Positions 38,646 to 47,554 of a stretch of DNA of 64,000 bases are shown here, piece by piece. The first letter of the stretch is position 1. Each line of letters starts with the position of its first letter. Origin of the DNA: JACVRW01 sp963808775 (GTDB taxonomy: Bacteria > Actinomycetota > Thermoleophilia > Solirubrobacterales > Thermoleophilaceae); NCBI GenBank assembly GCA_963808775.1, contig CAWEGR010000005.1, positions 124,001 to 188,000 of the forward strand, written 5' to 3'. A program made the translations under genes and the position numbers. The notes below the pieces were generated by a model. The model saw only the letters and a program-made list of their open reading frames with translations, ran no database searches and was not told the origin of the DNA.

Positions 38646-39367
38646 TCAGGACAGCTTGATGACCCGCGCGCGCTGGGCGGCGGCGGTCTCGGCGTCGGAG
38701 TAGGCGTCCGCCGCGGGCTTCGAGTACTCGATGGTGACCGCGGTCTCCTTCGGAGAGGCCGTCGATCGTCGCGTTCATCACGCACGGCACGTTGTACTCG
38801 CGCGTGAGGATCCCGAGGTGCGAGCGGACCGTCCCGCCGAGGCAGATCACCGCCTTGAAGTCACCCAGGATCGGCGCCGTGAGGGTGCCGCCCGAGTCGT
38901 CGATCACGGCGATCGTCTCATCGGGCACGCCCTCGGTCAGCATCTCCATGACGCGTCTCGACATCCGAGATGAAGCGGGCCACGCCCTCCACGTCGGCGG
39001 GCGCCTTGAAGACGTTGTCGCCGCTCCCCACGATCGGGCGGCCCTCCTCGTCCTTCTCCTGCTGGCCGGAGTCGGTGAGGCCCTCGAGCGGCTTGTACTT
39101 GTCCGGCTCCTCCTTCAGGGACACCGTGGCGGACATCTCGAAGCGGTAGCCCGTGGCCAGCAGGTCCGCCTCGATCTTCTCGAAGTCCTCGCGCGTGAGC
39201 TCGAGATCGGGGTCGACGACCGCCTCCTCCCAGCTCTTGCCGCTGGCTCCGATGCGCTCGGCCACGAGCGCGCGTACCGCGCTGTGGTACGCCTCGACCG
39301 TCGGCGTCGCCGACTCGCGCGCCCACCTGTCCGGATACGGCCGGCTGGCCGTGGTGCTGTCGGTCAC
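38646..39367 (-). CDS. PEP-utilising-enzyme mobile (phosphohistidine swivel) subunit (two frameshifts)
   Basis: About 240 residues. The N-terminal part (ESATPTVEAYHSAVRAL, FEMSATVSLKEEPDKYKPL) is unfamiliar. The C-terminal part is a swivelling domain: APILGDFKAVICLGGTVRSHLGILTREYNVPCVMNATIDG, in which the His of RSHLG aligns with the phosphorylated His of PEP-utilising enzymes. Indels lie near 38960 and 38745; the joined end is ADAYSDAETAAAQRARVIKLS. GTG 39367 overlaps the stop of the dikinase-like gene (GTGA), so the two are translationally coupled and probably form a complex. Confidence 0.75.
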
Positions 39368-41147
39368 GGGCCCTTCTCCTCCTCGTTTTCTGTTCGCGGC
39401 AGCGCCTGCACGATTCGCAGGAGCAGGGCCGCCTCGTGCTGTCCGGCCTGCCTGACCAGCTTCCCCACGCCCGCGTCGAGCAACGCGCGGGCTCCCGCCT
39501 CGGTTGCGAGCACGGCGCCGCGGGCGGCGCGGGCGCCCTCGAGGGCATCCCTGAGCGCGCCGGCATCGGCGCCGCCGCCCTCGTCGAGGCCGAGGCCGGC
39601 CTCGTCGAGATCGACGGCGTCGGGCGCGTCGTCGACCACCTCGACCGGGGAAGCCTCGCGCGCCCACTCGAGCAGCCGGTCGAGACCCGGCACCTCCGCG
39701 GTGGTCGCGTTCTCGGTGGGCAGGCGCCCGGCGTAGACGAGCCCCTGCGTGCCGTCGACGGTGATCTCACGTCCGGCGAGCGAGGCCGCCACGCCCTCGC
39801 CGGAGCCCACCACGCTCGGCCGGCCGAGCGCGCGCGTGACCACCGCGGCGTGCGAGGTCGAGCCGCCCTTCTCGGTCACCACGGCGCCGGCGGCGATCAT
39901 GCCCGCGATGTCCTCAGGGCTCGTGGTGGGGCGCACGAGCACGCTGTCCGAGCCGGCCTGCTCGGCGGCGTCGGAGTCCGCCACGGCCACGCCGGAGGCC
40001 ACGCCCGGGCAGGCGGGCGTGCCGCGCGCGAGCACCTCGGCGTCCGCCTTGACCGACTCGGGCAGGCGCGGGGCGAGCACGCCCGCCACCTGCTCGGGGC
40101 TGACGCGCCTGAGCGCCTCGGCGCGGTCGATCGCGCCCTCGTCGGCGAGCTCCACGGCCATCCTCACGGCGGCGTTCGGCGAGCGCTTGGCCGAGCGCGT
40201 CTGGAGCAGGTAGAGCGTGCCTCGCTCGATCGTGAACTCCACGTCCTGGACGTCGCCGTTCTCGCGCTCGAGCAGGAGCGCTGACTCGATCAGCCGGTCG
40301 TGCGCCTCGGTGAGCTGCTCGCGCAGCGCCTCGAGCGGCAGCGGGTCGTGGGTGCCGCTGACCACGTCCTCGCCCTGGCCGCCCGGCAGCCACTCGCCGT
40401 AGGGCTCGCGCGCGCCGTCGAGCGGGTTGCGGGTGAACAGCACGCCGGTCCCGGACTCGCCGCCGAGGTTGCCGAACACCATCGCCTGGACGATCACGGC
40501 CGTGCCGCCGTCGTCCGACATCCCCCAGTGGCGCCGGTAGGCCTTGGCGCGGCGCGACGACCACGAGCCGAACACGGCGCGGATGGCGGCGTGCAGCTGC
40601 TCGCGCGGATCGACCGGCACCTCCTCGCCCGTGTCGTCGAGCACCGCCGCGCGGACCGACGCGGCGTCGGCGTCGCTCGCCCGGCTCGTCGAGGTCGGCG
40701 CCGAGCACGGTGTGCCCGAACTCGTGCACGAAGCGGACGTGGGTTGCGCGCGCGAAGCCGGCGTCGCCGCTGAGGCGGGCGAGGCCCGCCTCGACCTCGT
40801 CGGTCATGCCGAGGTTGAGGATCGTGTCCATCATCCCGGGCATGCTCACCGCGGCGCCCGAGCGCACGGACACGAGCAGGGGGTCCGCCGGGTCGCCGAA
40901 GTGGCGGTCGCTGCGCTCCTCGAGCGCGCTCAGGCCGCTCGAGCACGGCGCTCCAGAGCTCGTCCTCGATCCGCTCGCCCGCCGCGTGGAAGCGCCGGCA
41001 CTCGTCGATCGGGAGCGCGAACGCGGGCGGCACGGGCAGCCCGAGGCCGGTCATGCGGACGATGCTGCGGCCCTTGTTGCCGATCAGCTCGCGGTCGGCC
41101 GGCGCCGAGGCGTCCAGCGCGATCACGCGCTCCGTCACGCCGATCAC
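39364..41147 (-). CDS. Pyruvate phosphate dikinase-like protein lacking the PEP/pyruvate barrel (two frameshifts)
   Basis: About 594 residues against roughly 880 for PPDK. The ATP-grasp part is clear: LLVSVRSGAAVSMPGMMDTILNLGM, VPVDPREQLHAAIRAVFGSW, MVFGNLGGESGTGVLFTRNP and YGEWLPGGQGEDVVSGTHDPLPLE. The phosphohistidine domain follows: TEKGGSTSHAAVVTRALGRPSVVG. After VDGTQGLVYAG only about 120 low-complexity residues remain, so the C-terminal TIM barrel that binds pyruvate is absent. Indels lie near 40935 and 40685. GTG 41147 overlaps the upstream stop. It may phosphorylate a different acceptor with help from the swivel protein and the unknown protein downstream, comparable in logic to phenylphosphate synthase. 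Confidence 0.82.
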
Positions 41148-41759
41148 GGCGCCTCCTCGCGCTCGCGCCCGAGCATCCGCAGCAGATCCTCGTGGAGCTC
41201 GAACCAGACCGTGTGGTAGCTGTCGATGCGCGCGCCGCTGACCCAGTCGTGCTCGCCGGCGAGCACGCGGTCGTAGGCCTCGTCGAGCCGCTTCGTGTAG
41301 ACGCCGAGACGCTCGTCGAGCTCGGCGAAGCGCCCGAGCGGCCGCTCGGCTCGCTCGTGCAGCGCGCCGAGGCGGTCGACGATGCCGTGGTCGTAGTCCG
41401 GGTCGCTGTGGTCGTTCGGGACCCGCTCGCCGCCGGCCGAGGGCACCATCTGCCAGTCCGTGAAGAGGGCGAGCAGCTCGCGGTTGACGCGCTCGAAGCG
41501 CTCGTAGGCCTCGGTCGCCTCCTGGTTCGCGCGCAGGTCCGCGTAGACCTGCGGGTACTGCTCGTCGAGCCAGGCTGCGCCCCGCCGGCGTGACCATGAA
41601 CGTGTCCTTTGCGCCGATCGCGTTCCCGGCGGCCACGGCCTGCTCGAGCGCGGCGGCCACCTCGGCCTCGTCGGCTCCGAGCAGGGTCGCCACGCTCCCG
41701 GCGTTGCCGGCCTTCTTGACGGCCAGCCCGTGCAGGGCGAGCAGCTCGGTGTCGCTCAT
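41144..41759 (-). CDS. Winged-helix-like accessory protein of the phosphotransfer operon (one frameshift)
   Basis: About 205 residues. The N-terminus MSDTELLALHGLAVKKAGNAGSVATLLGADEAEVAAALEQAVAAGNA looks like a winged helix; after an indel near 41587 an acidic helical part follows (AWLDEQYPQVYADLRANQEATEAYERFERVNRELLALFTDW and VSGARIDSYHTVWFELHEDLLRMLG). It may regulate the operon or be an enzyme subunit. It overlaps both neighbours by 4 nt (ATGA upstream, GTGA downstream). Confidence 0.65.
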
Positions 41760-42427
41760 CGGCCCGCCCTCGCCGCGCGCTCCGCGAGGAGGAGGTCGCG
41801 CAGCTCGCCGGGATCGGCCGCGAGGGTCTCCGTCCCGGCGGCGCGCAGGGCGTCGTCGCTGAACATGCCGCCCCAGGACACGCCGATGAACTCGACACCG
41901 GCGGCGCGCGCGGCCTGGCAGTCCACGGGCGTGTCGCCGACCATGACCGCGTCCGCGGCGGGGACGCCGAGGCGCTCGAGCGCCAGCAGCACCGGTGCCG
42001 GGTCGGGCTTGTGGACGGCGCTGTCCTCCTGGCAGACCGGGGCGTCGATCAGGCCCTCCACGCCGATCCGGGCGGCATCCACGTCGTAGCGGAGGTGCGA
42101 CTTCGAAGTGACCACTGCGATCGCGACTCCGGCGGCGCGCAGCTCCTCGAGCAGCTCCACCATGCCGGGGAACGCGCGCACCTCGCCGGCGCGCGCCTCG
42201 TACTCGCGCTGGAAGACGGCGGCGAGCCGCTCGGCCTCCTCGGCGCTGCCCGTGATCTCCGGAAAGAGCGTGGCGCCGCCGAGCGTGAACACGCGCTCCT
42301 CCTCCTCGACGGATGCGGGATAGCGGCGCCCGAGCAGCTCCTCGGTGGAGGCGTGCCAGGCGCCGAGCAGCGGCTCGCGCGAGTCGAGCAGCGTTCCGTC
42401 CCAGTCGAATAGGGCAGCCGCGGTCAT
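41756..42427 (-). CDS. HAD-superfamily hydrolase (phosphoglycolate phosphatase-like)
   Basis: 223-residue HAD phosphatase with a helical cap. Motif I is LFDWDGTLLDS (nucleophile Asp), motif II AVVTSKS, motif III HKPDPAP (Lys) and motif IV MVGDTPVDCQAAR. First gene of the 9-kb operon; a hydrolase of phosphomonoesters beside a phosphotransferase could recycle or remove a misphosphorylated product. Confidence 0.9.
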   Translation of the reverse strand: MTAAALFDWDGTLLDSREPLLGAWHASTEELLGRRYPASVEEEERVFTLGGATLFPEITGSAEEAERLAAVFQREYEARAGEVRAFPGMVELLEELRAAGVAIAVVTSKSHLRYDVDAARIGVEGLIDAPVCQEDSAVHKPDPAPVLLALERLGVPAADAVMVGDTPVDCQAARAAGVEFIGVSWGGMFSDDALRAAGTETLAADPGELRDLLLAERAARAGR

Positions 42428-42440
42428 CTGACCGCTCCGG

Positions 42441-42470
42441 AAGCTATTGGGCGTCGTGCGCAGGGGTCAA
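42441..42470 (-). promoter_or_regulatory. Sigma-70-type promoter of the HAD/dikinase operon
   Basis: Minus-strand TTGACC (42465-42470), 18-bp spacer, TAGCTT (42441-42446). The predicted start lies about 7 nt before ATG 42427. Confidence 0.6.
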
Positions 42471-42487
42471 CGCCGGGCATGTCCGGA

Positions 42488-42502
42488 TTGTGCAGCCCAC
42501 AA
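42488..42502. promoter_or_regulatory. Inverted repeat TTGTG-N5-CACAA upstream of the dikinase operon
   Basis: Lies upstream of the -35 box, an activator-type position. Its arms match the core of the palindrome at 27681-27697 (TTGTG and CACAA), with a spacer two bases shorter. Confidence 0.45.
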
Positions 42503-42514
42503 CCCGCGGGAGGG

Positions 42515-43246
42515 TCAGCCTTGCGCGGATGACCAGTGCCTGAGGAGCGCCTCGGCGGTCTCGCGCGGGCGCTCGAACGGCCACCAGTGGCCGCATTCGA
42601 GCACCACGAGCTCGGCGCGCATGCGCTCCGCGAGGCGCTCCGCCCACTCGAGCGGGACATAGGGATCGGTCCGGCCCCAGATCACCATCGCCGGGACCTC
42701 GAGCTTCTCGAGGTCGGGCTGCCACTCGCTCCCGATGTGGACCGCCGAGCGGTAGAGCTTCAGGATCGTGTCCTTGCCGTAGTCGGTCAGCCAGATGTTG
42801 CGCTCGGCGTACTCGCGCGGCACGCCGTTCTCCACGAGATGGTCGATGCCGAACTCGGCGGTGAGCTCCTCGGCCATGTAGCGCTCGCCCTCGCCGGGCG
42901 TCTGCCAGACCTGCGCGAGCGGATGCCACGGGTACTCCTCGTCGACGGTCGCGCCGCCGCAGGCGACGCTCGCGAGCAGGTCGGGGCGGATCGAGGCCAC
43001 GCGCTGCACCATCAGCGAGCCCCAGTCGTGGCCGACGAGGTCGACGTTTCCGCCGAGCTCCTCGCAGCGCTCGACGATCCAGTCGACGTAGGCCTCCTTC
43101 GTGCAGGGGAAGCCCTCGGGCGCGGGCTCGGCGAAGCCCGGCAGGTCGGCCGCCACGATCTCGTCCCCGTACGCGCCGAGCTGCTCGAGCGTCCGCTCCC
43201 AGAGGAGCGAGCTGTCCGGGTTGCCGTGGATCAGGAGAGCGGGCAT
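42515..43246 (-). CDS. Alpha/beta hydrolase, haloalkane dehalogenase/epoxide hydrolase type
   Basis: 243-residue alpha/beta hydrolase. LLIHGNPDSSLLWERTLEQL is the oxyanion region (HGNP), VGHDWGSLMVQ the nucleophile elbow with Asp near residue 75, VIWGRTDPYVPLEWAE the acid region and ECGHWWPFERP the catalytic His. An Asp nucleophile means a dehalogenase or epoxide hydrolase mechanism. It lies 10 bp after the histidine phosphatase gene and has AGGAG before ATG 43246. Confidence 0.87.
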   Translation of the reverse strand: MPALLIHGNPDSSLLWERTLEQLGAYGDEIVAADLPGFAEPAPEGFPCTKEAYVDWIVERCEELGGNVDLVGHDWGSLMVQRVASIRPDLLASVACGGATVDEEYPWHPLAQVWQTPGEGERYMAEELTAEFGIDHLVENGVPREYAERNIWLTDYGKDTILKLYRSAVHIGSEWQPDLEKLEVPAMVIWGRTDPYVPLEWAERLAERMRAELVVLECGHWWPFERPRETAEALLRHWSSAQG

Positions 43247-43256
43247 GGAACTCCTC

Positions 43257-43947
43257 TCAGCCCACCGGGCCGGTGGTGACGGCCAGATGGGCGATGTCGT
43301 TGAACGAACGCAAGAGCCAGCGGCCGTCGTCCTGGATGACGAGCCGCGAGATCGAGCCGTTGTCGGCGTGCACGAACGCGAACGGCCGGCTGCTCGTGGC
43401 CTGGCGGCAGATCTCGCCGATCACCGCGCCATGCGCGAACGTGACGGCGATGCCGCTCGGGCCCACCTCGGCCGCGATCTGCTCGATCGCCCCGCGCACG
43501 CGGGCGCCCAGGTCCTCGAACGACTCGGCGTTCGGGATGACGTCCCAGCGCTCCTCGGCGAACGACGCGCTTGATCACCTCGTCGCCGCGGGCCGCGCGC
43601 ACGCGGTACTCGCCGCCCTCGAAATCGCCGAGGAACACCTCGGCGAGGTCGGGCAGCACGCGCGGCTCGATGCCGAGCGCCTCGGCGAGCGGCGCCGCCG
43701 TCTCGTGCGTGCGCCGCAGGGGCGAGACGTAGATCGCGTCCACGTCCTCGACCGCGAGCCGCTCCCCGACCGAGTCCGCCTGCGAGAGGCCGGCGTCCGA
43801 CAGATGCGGGTCGGAGCGGCCGTCGACGAGCGGGAACTTGACGCCCTCCATCGCCGCGGCCGACGCTCCGTGGCGCACGAGGATCACCTCGGTGGCCCCG
43901 GGCGGGGGCCTGTAGGGCGTCTGCTCGAAGCTGTCGCGGTCCTTCAT
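43257..43947 (-). CDS. Histidine phosphatase-family protein (one frameshift)
   Basis: About 230-residue phosphoglycerate-mutase-like phosphatase. VILVRHGASAA carries the phosphorylated His, VSPLRRTHETAAPLAE the second Arg, and TFAHGAVIGEICRQ the second catalytic His. An indel near 43565 splits it after DEVIKRVV. ATG 43947 overlaps the dehydrogenase stop (ATGA). Confidence 0.87.
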
Positions 43948-44975
43948 GCGGGCGTGACGAGCACCTTGAGCGAGCGGTCCTTCTCGAGCTGTACGCCGAA
44001 CGCGCCCTGGATGTCGTCGAGCTTCTCGCGCTGCGTGATCAGCGTGTCGGCGCGCGCCGCGCCGCTCCTCAGCAGCTCGATGGCCTCCGCGAAGTCCTCG
44101 CTCGTGTAGGCGATGCTGCCCTGCAGGCGGAGCTCCTTCTGGACGAGCGAGGTCGGGTTGAAGCTGACCGGGTCGTCGTAGAGCGCGAGCACCACGATCG
44201 TCCCGCCGCCGCGGACCGCGTCGATCGCGGCCGTGGCGAGCGCGGGCACGCCCGAGCACTCGAAGACCACATCGATCTCCTCGCCGTCGCCGAGCGCGTC
44301 CGCGAGCGCGGCCTCGATCCCCGGCGAGCCGTCGACCGCGTCCGCGCCGAGCTCGCCCGCGGCCTCGAGCCGCAGCTGCGAGAGGTCGACCCCGATGACG
44401 CGGCGGGCCCCCTTGGCGCGCAGCACCTGCACGACCTGCTGGCCGATCGTGCCCAGGCCGAGCACGAGCGCGGTCGAGCCCTCGATTCCCTCGACCAGCT
44501 TGACGGCGTGCACGCCCACGGCGAGCGGCTCCACGGTCGCGCCGGCCTCGTCCGTGATCTCGTCGCCCAGCTTGAAGACGTTCTCGCCCTCGACGGGGCT
44601 CGGGATCTTGAGGCGCTCGGCGAAGGCGCCGGGCTTGCCGTAGGCGATGCCCGTCGTCCAGGCGACGGCGCAGAGGTTGTAGCGGCCCTCGGCGCAGCGG
44701 GCGCACTCGCCGCAGGGCACGATCGGCACGGCGGTCACGCGGTCGCCGACCGCGAGGCCGTCCACCCCGTCGCCGACCTCGATCACGCGGCCCGCGAACT
44801 CGTGGCCCATGATCTGGCCCGGCGAGACGAACGAGCCGTGCTGGTAGGTGTGCAGGTCCGATCCGCAGATGCCGCAGGCGGCCACCTCGACCACGAGGTC
44901 GCCCGGTCCCGCCTCGGGGTCCGGTACCTCCTCGACCTCGATGCTCTCGATTCCCTTGAAAACTGCTGCCTTCAT
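43944..44975 (-). CDS. Zinc-dependent alcohol/polyol dehydrogenase
   Basis: 343-residue MDR dehydrogenase. Catalytic zinc ligands are in CGICGSDLHTYQ (Cys) and GHEFAG (His, Glu), with structural zinc in CGECARCAEGRYNLC. The NAD-binding motif is VLGLGTIGQQVVQVLRAKGA. It resembles threonine/sorbitol/butanediol dehydrogenases. GGAGG lies 11 nt before the ATG. First gene of an operon with the histidine phosphatase and the alpha/beta hydrolase. Confidence 0.92.
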   Translation of the reverse strand: MKAAVFKGIESIEVEEVPDPEAGPGDLVVEVAACGICGSDLHTYQHGSFVSPGQIMGHEFAGRVIEVGDGVDGLAVGDRVTAVPIVPCGECARCAEGRYNLCAVAWTTGIAYGKPGAFAERLKIPSPVEGENVFKLGDEITDEAGATVEPLAVGVHAVKLVEGIEGSTALVLGLGTIGQQVVQVLRAKGARRVIGVDLSQLRLEAAGELGADAVDGSPGIEAALADALGDGEEIDVVFECSGVPALATAAIDAVRGGGTIVVLALYDDPVSFNPTSLVQKELRLQGSIAYTSEDFAEAIELLRSGAARADTLITQREKLDDIQGAFGVQLEKDRSLKVLVTPA

Positions 44976-45057
44976 GGCCTCGCCTCCGCCGGTCGTGTCG
45001 CGTATCGAGGATGGTCAGGGACGGCCCGCGCGGCGACCGGCGCGCGGCGGCCGTTTC

Positions 45058-45073
45058 TTGGAGGAATCACAAG
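45058..45073. promoter_or_regulatory. Motif TTGGAGGAATCACAAG upstream of the alcohol dehydrogenase
   Basis: Differs by two single-base shifts from TTGGAGAATCACCAAG at 63963-63978 upstream of livK. Both lie upstream of minus-strand operons and may bind the same regulator. The rest of the 204-bp gap 44976-45179 holds only the hairpin below. Confidence 0.35.
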
Positions 45074-45125
45074 GTTGCCAGGCGCCCCGCCCGTGGGGCC
45101 TGTGGGCGCGGGCGTGGGAAGAATT

Positions 45126-45175
45126 GCCGGGAGCCGAGGCGGCGAGGAGGGAGTTTCATCGCCCCGGCTCCCGGC
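45126..45175 (-). terminator. Terminator-like hairpin after the SDR gene
   Basis: An 11-bp perfect stem (GCCGGGAGCCG with CGGCTCCCGGC) closes a 28-nt loop, 4 nt after the SDR stop in the minus direction, followed by AATTCTTCC. Confidence 0.6.
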
Positions 45176-45179
45176 GCGC

Positions 45180-45939
45180 CTACGGCGCGGTGTAGCCGCC
45201 GTCCACGCTCATCGCCGTGCCGGTGACGAACGAGGCCCGGTCCGAAAGCAGCCACACGCAGGCCGCGGCTATCTCCTCGGGCTGTGCGAACCGGCCGATG
45301 GGGTGGTTCGCACGCGCGGCCTCGATGAGCTCCGCGTCATTCCCGAGGGCGTCCTCGAAGAGTTCCTTCTCGACCATCGGCGTGAGCACGTACGAGGGGC
45401 AGATGGCGTTCACGCGCACGCCCTGCTCCGCGTACTCGAGCGCCGCCGACTTCGTCAGCCCGACCACCCCGTGCTTGGCCGCCACGTATCCGGCGGCCGC
45501 GGGCCAGCCGATCAGGCCGGCGGCCGAGGCCATGTTGAGGATCGAGCCCGAGCCGCGCTCCGCCATCGCGCGCAGCTCGTGCTTCGTGCACAGGAACACG
45601 CCGTTCAGGTCGACCTCGAGGATGCGCTGCCAGTCGCCGTAGTCGGTGTCGCCGACGGGGCCGAGCGGGCCGAGGATGCCGGCGCAGTTGAAGGCGCCGT
45701 CGAGCTGCCCGTGCGCCTCGACGGCCTTTCCGACGAAGGCCTCAACGCTCGACTCGTCCGTGACGTCGCAGTGGACGGACACGCCGCCGAGCTCGTTCGC
45801 GAGCGCCTCGCAGCCGGCCTCGTTGACGTCCGACAGCACGAGCCGCGCGCCCTCCTCGCTCCGCCGCGATCGCCGTCGCGCGGCCGATGCCGCTCGCGGC
45901 CCCGGTGATCGCGACAACCTTGTCGTCCAGCAGTCCCAT
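45180..45939 (-). CDS. Short-chain dehydrogenase/reductase (one frameshift)
   Basis: About 252-residue classical SDR. MGLLDDKVVAITGAASGIGRATAIA is the coenzyme motif; after an indel near 45865 come GARLVLSDVNE, FNCAGILGP (NAG-type), SILNMASAAGLIGWPAAAGYVAAKHGVVGLT with Ser, Tyr and Lys, and the C-terminus FVTGTAMSVDGGYTAP. It starts 10 bp after the acyl-CoA ligase and may be a 3-hydroxyacyl-CoA dehydrogenase of the same operon. Confidence 0.88.
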
Positions 45940-45949
45940 CGAGCCCCCT

Positions 45950-47479
45950 TCAGGCCGGTGTGCCGCCGGCCACGCGGGCGCGCAGCGGCTTCTTGTCGAT
46001 CTTTCCGGTCGAGGTCTTCGGGAGCTCGTCGACGACCTCCCAGCTCGACGGCACCTTGAACACGGCGAGCCGCGCCCTGCAGTGCTCCTCGATCACCTCG
46101 GTCGCGACGCCCTCCTGGAGCGCCAGCACCGCGTGGACCTCCTCGCCCCGCACCTCGTCGGGACGCCCGACCACGGCGGCCTCCTTGACGCCGTCGTGCT
46201 CGAGCAGCACGTCCTCGATCTCGCGCGGATAGATGTTCTCGCCGCCGCGGATGATCATGTCCTTCTTGCGGTCGACGAGGAAGAAGAACCCGTCCTCGTC
46301 GCGGTAGCCCACGTCACCCGTGTGGAGCCAGCCGTCGCGCAGCGTCTCGGCGTTCGCGTCCGGCCGGCGCAGGTAGCCCTGCATCACGTTCGTGCCGCGC
46401 ACGCAGACCTCGCCGGGGCTGCCGTCGGGCGCCGGGTTGCCCTCCTCGTCCAGCACGAGCACCTGCTGGCCGCGCGTCGGCAGGCCGATCGAGCCGATCT
46501 TGCGCGGGCCGTGGAAGGGGTTGATGGTCGAGCAGCAGGTGCCCTCCGTGAGGCCGTAGCCCTCCATGATGCGCAGGCCGAACTTCTCCTCGAAGCGGCG
46601 GAACAGCGCGGGGGAGAGCGGGGCCGCTCCGCAGATCACGAAGCGCAGCGTGTTCGTCTCGGCCTCGTCGGCGCCGGGCGCGTGCAGCAGCGCGGCGAGC
46701 ATCGTCGGGACCGCCGAGAACGTGACCGGCTCGAAGCGCTCGACCTCGGCCCAGAACTGCGAGGCCGAGAAGCGGTCCCACATGGCGGTCTGCGCGCCGA
46801 GGAAGAGCGGGATCACGGTCGTCACCACCTGCGCGTTCACGTGGAACAGCGGCAGCACCATGCCCATCGTGTCGCGGCGCCCGACCGGGAGCGGCTCACC
46901 GAGCATCCAGGCGTTCGCGAGCAGGTTGCCGTGGGCGAGCATCGCGCCCTTCGGCCGGCCGGTGGTGCCGGAGGTGTAGACGAGCTGCGCCAGGTCGCCG
47001 CGCCCGATCTGGGCCGGGTCGCCGACGCTCCCGCGGCCGCGCAGCGCGGCGGCGGCGTCGCTCTCCTCGGCCACCACGATCTCGCGCAGCTCGGGCAGCT
47101 CGTCGCGCAGCTCCTCGAGCCCGGCCGCCGCCTCCTGCGTGCAGACCACGAGCATCGCCTGGGAGTCCGAGAGGATGCCCACGGCCTCGCGCGCTGTCAG
47201 CGCCGGGTTGACCGGGTTGAAGGTCGCCCCGAGCCAGAGGATCGCCCACCACACCTCGAGGTAGTGCGGGCTGTTCGGCAGGATCACTCCCACCACGTCG
47301 CCGCGCCCGACCCCGTGCTCGCGCAGGCCCGCGGCCACCTCCCGCACGCGCTCTGCGAACTCCGCGTAGGTCCACTCGAGCCGCGCGTCGCGGACGAAGC
47401 GCTCGTCGCCGATCTCGCCGGCCCGCAGCCGCAGCAGCTCGGGCAGCGTTTCGACGTCGGTCGAGAGGACCCCGCTCAT
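45950..47479 (-). CDS. Long-chain-type acyl-CoA synthetase, AMP-forming
   Basis: 509-residue ANL ligase. LVYTSGTTGRPKGAMLAHGN is the P-loop, MEGYGLTEGTCCSTINP the adenylate site, DGWLHTGDVGYRDEDGFFFLVDRKKDMIIRGGENIYP the hinge and KTSTGKIDKKPLR the catalytic Lys. ATG 47479 is preferred over an in-frame GTG four codons upstream. With the SDR and the thiolase-like gene it forms a fatty- or aromatic-acid CoA operon. Confidence 0.92.
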   Translation of the reverse strand: MSGVLSTDVETLPELLRLRAGEIGDERFVRDARLEWTYAEFAERVREVAAGLREHGVGRGDVVGVILPNSPHYLEVWWAILWLGATFNPVNPALTAREAVGILSDSQAMLVVCTQEAAAGLEELRDELPELREIVVAEESDAAAALRGRGSVGDPAQIGRGDLAQLVYTSGTTGRPKGAMLAHGNLLANAWMLGEPLPVGRRDTMGMVLPLFHVNAQVVTTVIPLFLGAQTAMWDRFSASQFWAEVERFEPVTFSAVPTMLAALLHAPGADEAETNTLRFVICGAAPLSPALFRRFEEKFGLRIMEGYGLTEGTCCSTINPFHGPRKIGSIGLPTRGQQVLVLDEEGNPAPDGSPGEVCVRGTNVMQGYLRRPDANAETLRDGWLHTGDVGYRDEDGFFFLVDRKKDMIIRGGENIYPREIEDVLLEHDGVKEAAVVGRPDEVRGEEVHAVLALQEGVATEVIEEHCRARLAVFKVPSSWEVVDELPKTSTGKIDKKPLRARVAGGTPA

Positions 47480-47510
47480 CGAGCCGCACACTCGCAGGAG
47501 GTCGGCCGCC

Positions 47511-47546
47511 TGACCAGGGGCCGGGCGGGCCTCCTTGTGCTGGTCA
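47511..47546. promoter_or_regulatory. Inverted repeat TGACCAG...CTGGTCA between thiolase-like and ligase genes
   Basis: 7-bp arms around a 22-nt spacer in the 75-bp gap before the ligase gene. Could be a hairpin or an operator. Confidence 0.35.
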
Positions 47547-47554
47547 CAGGGCGC

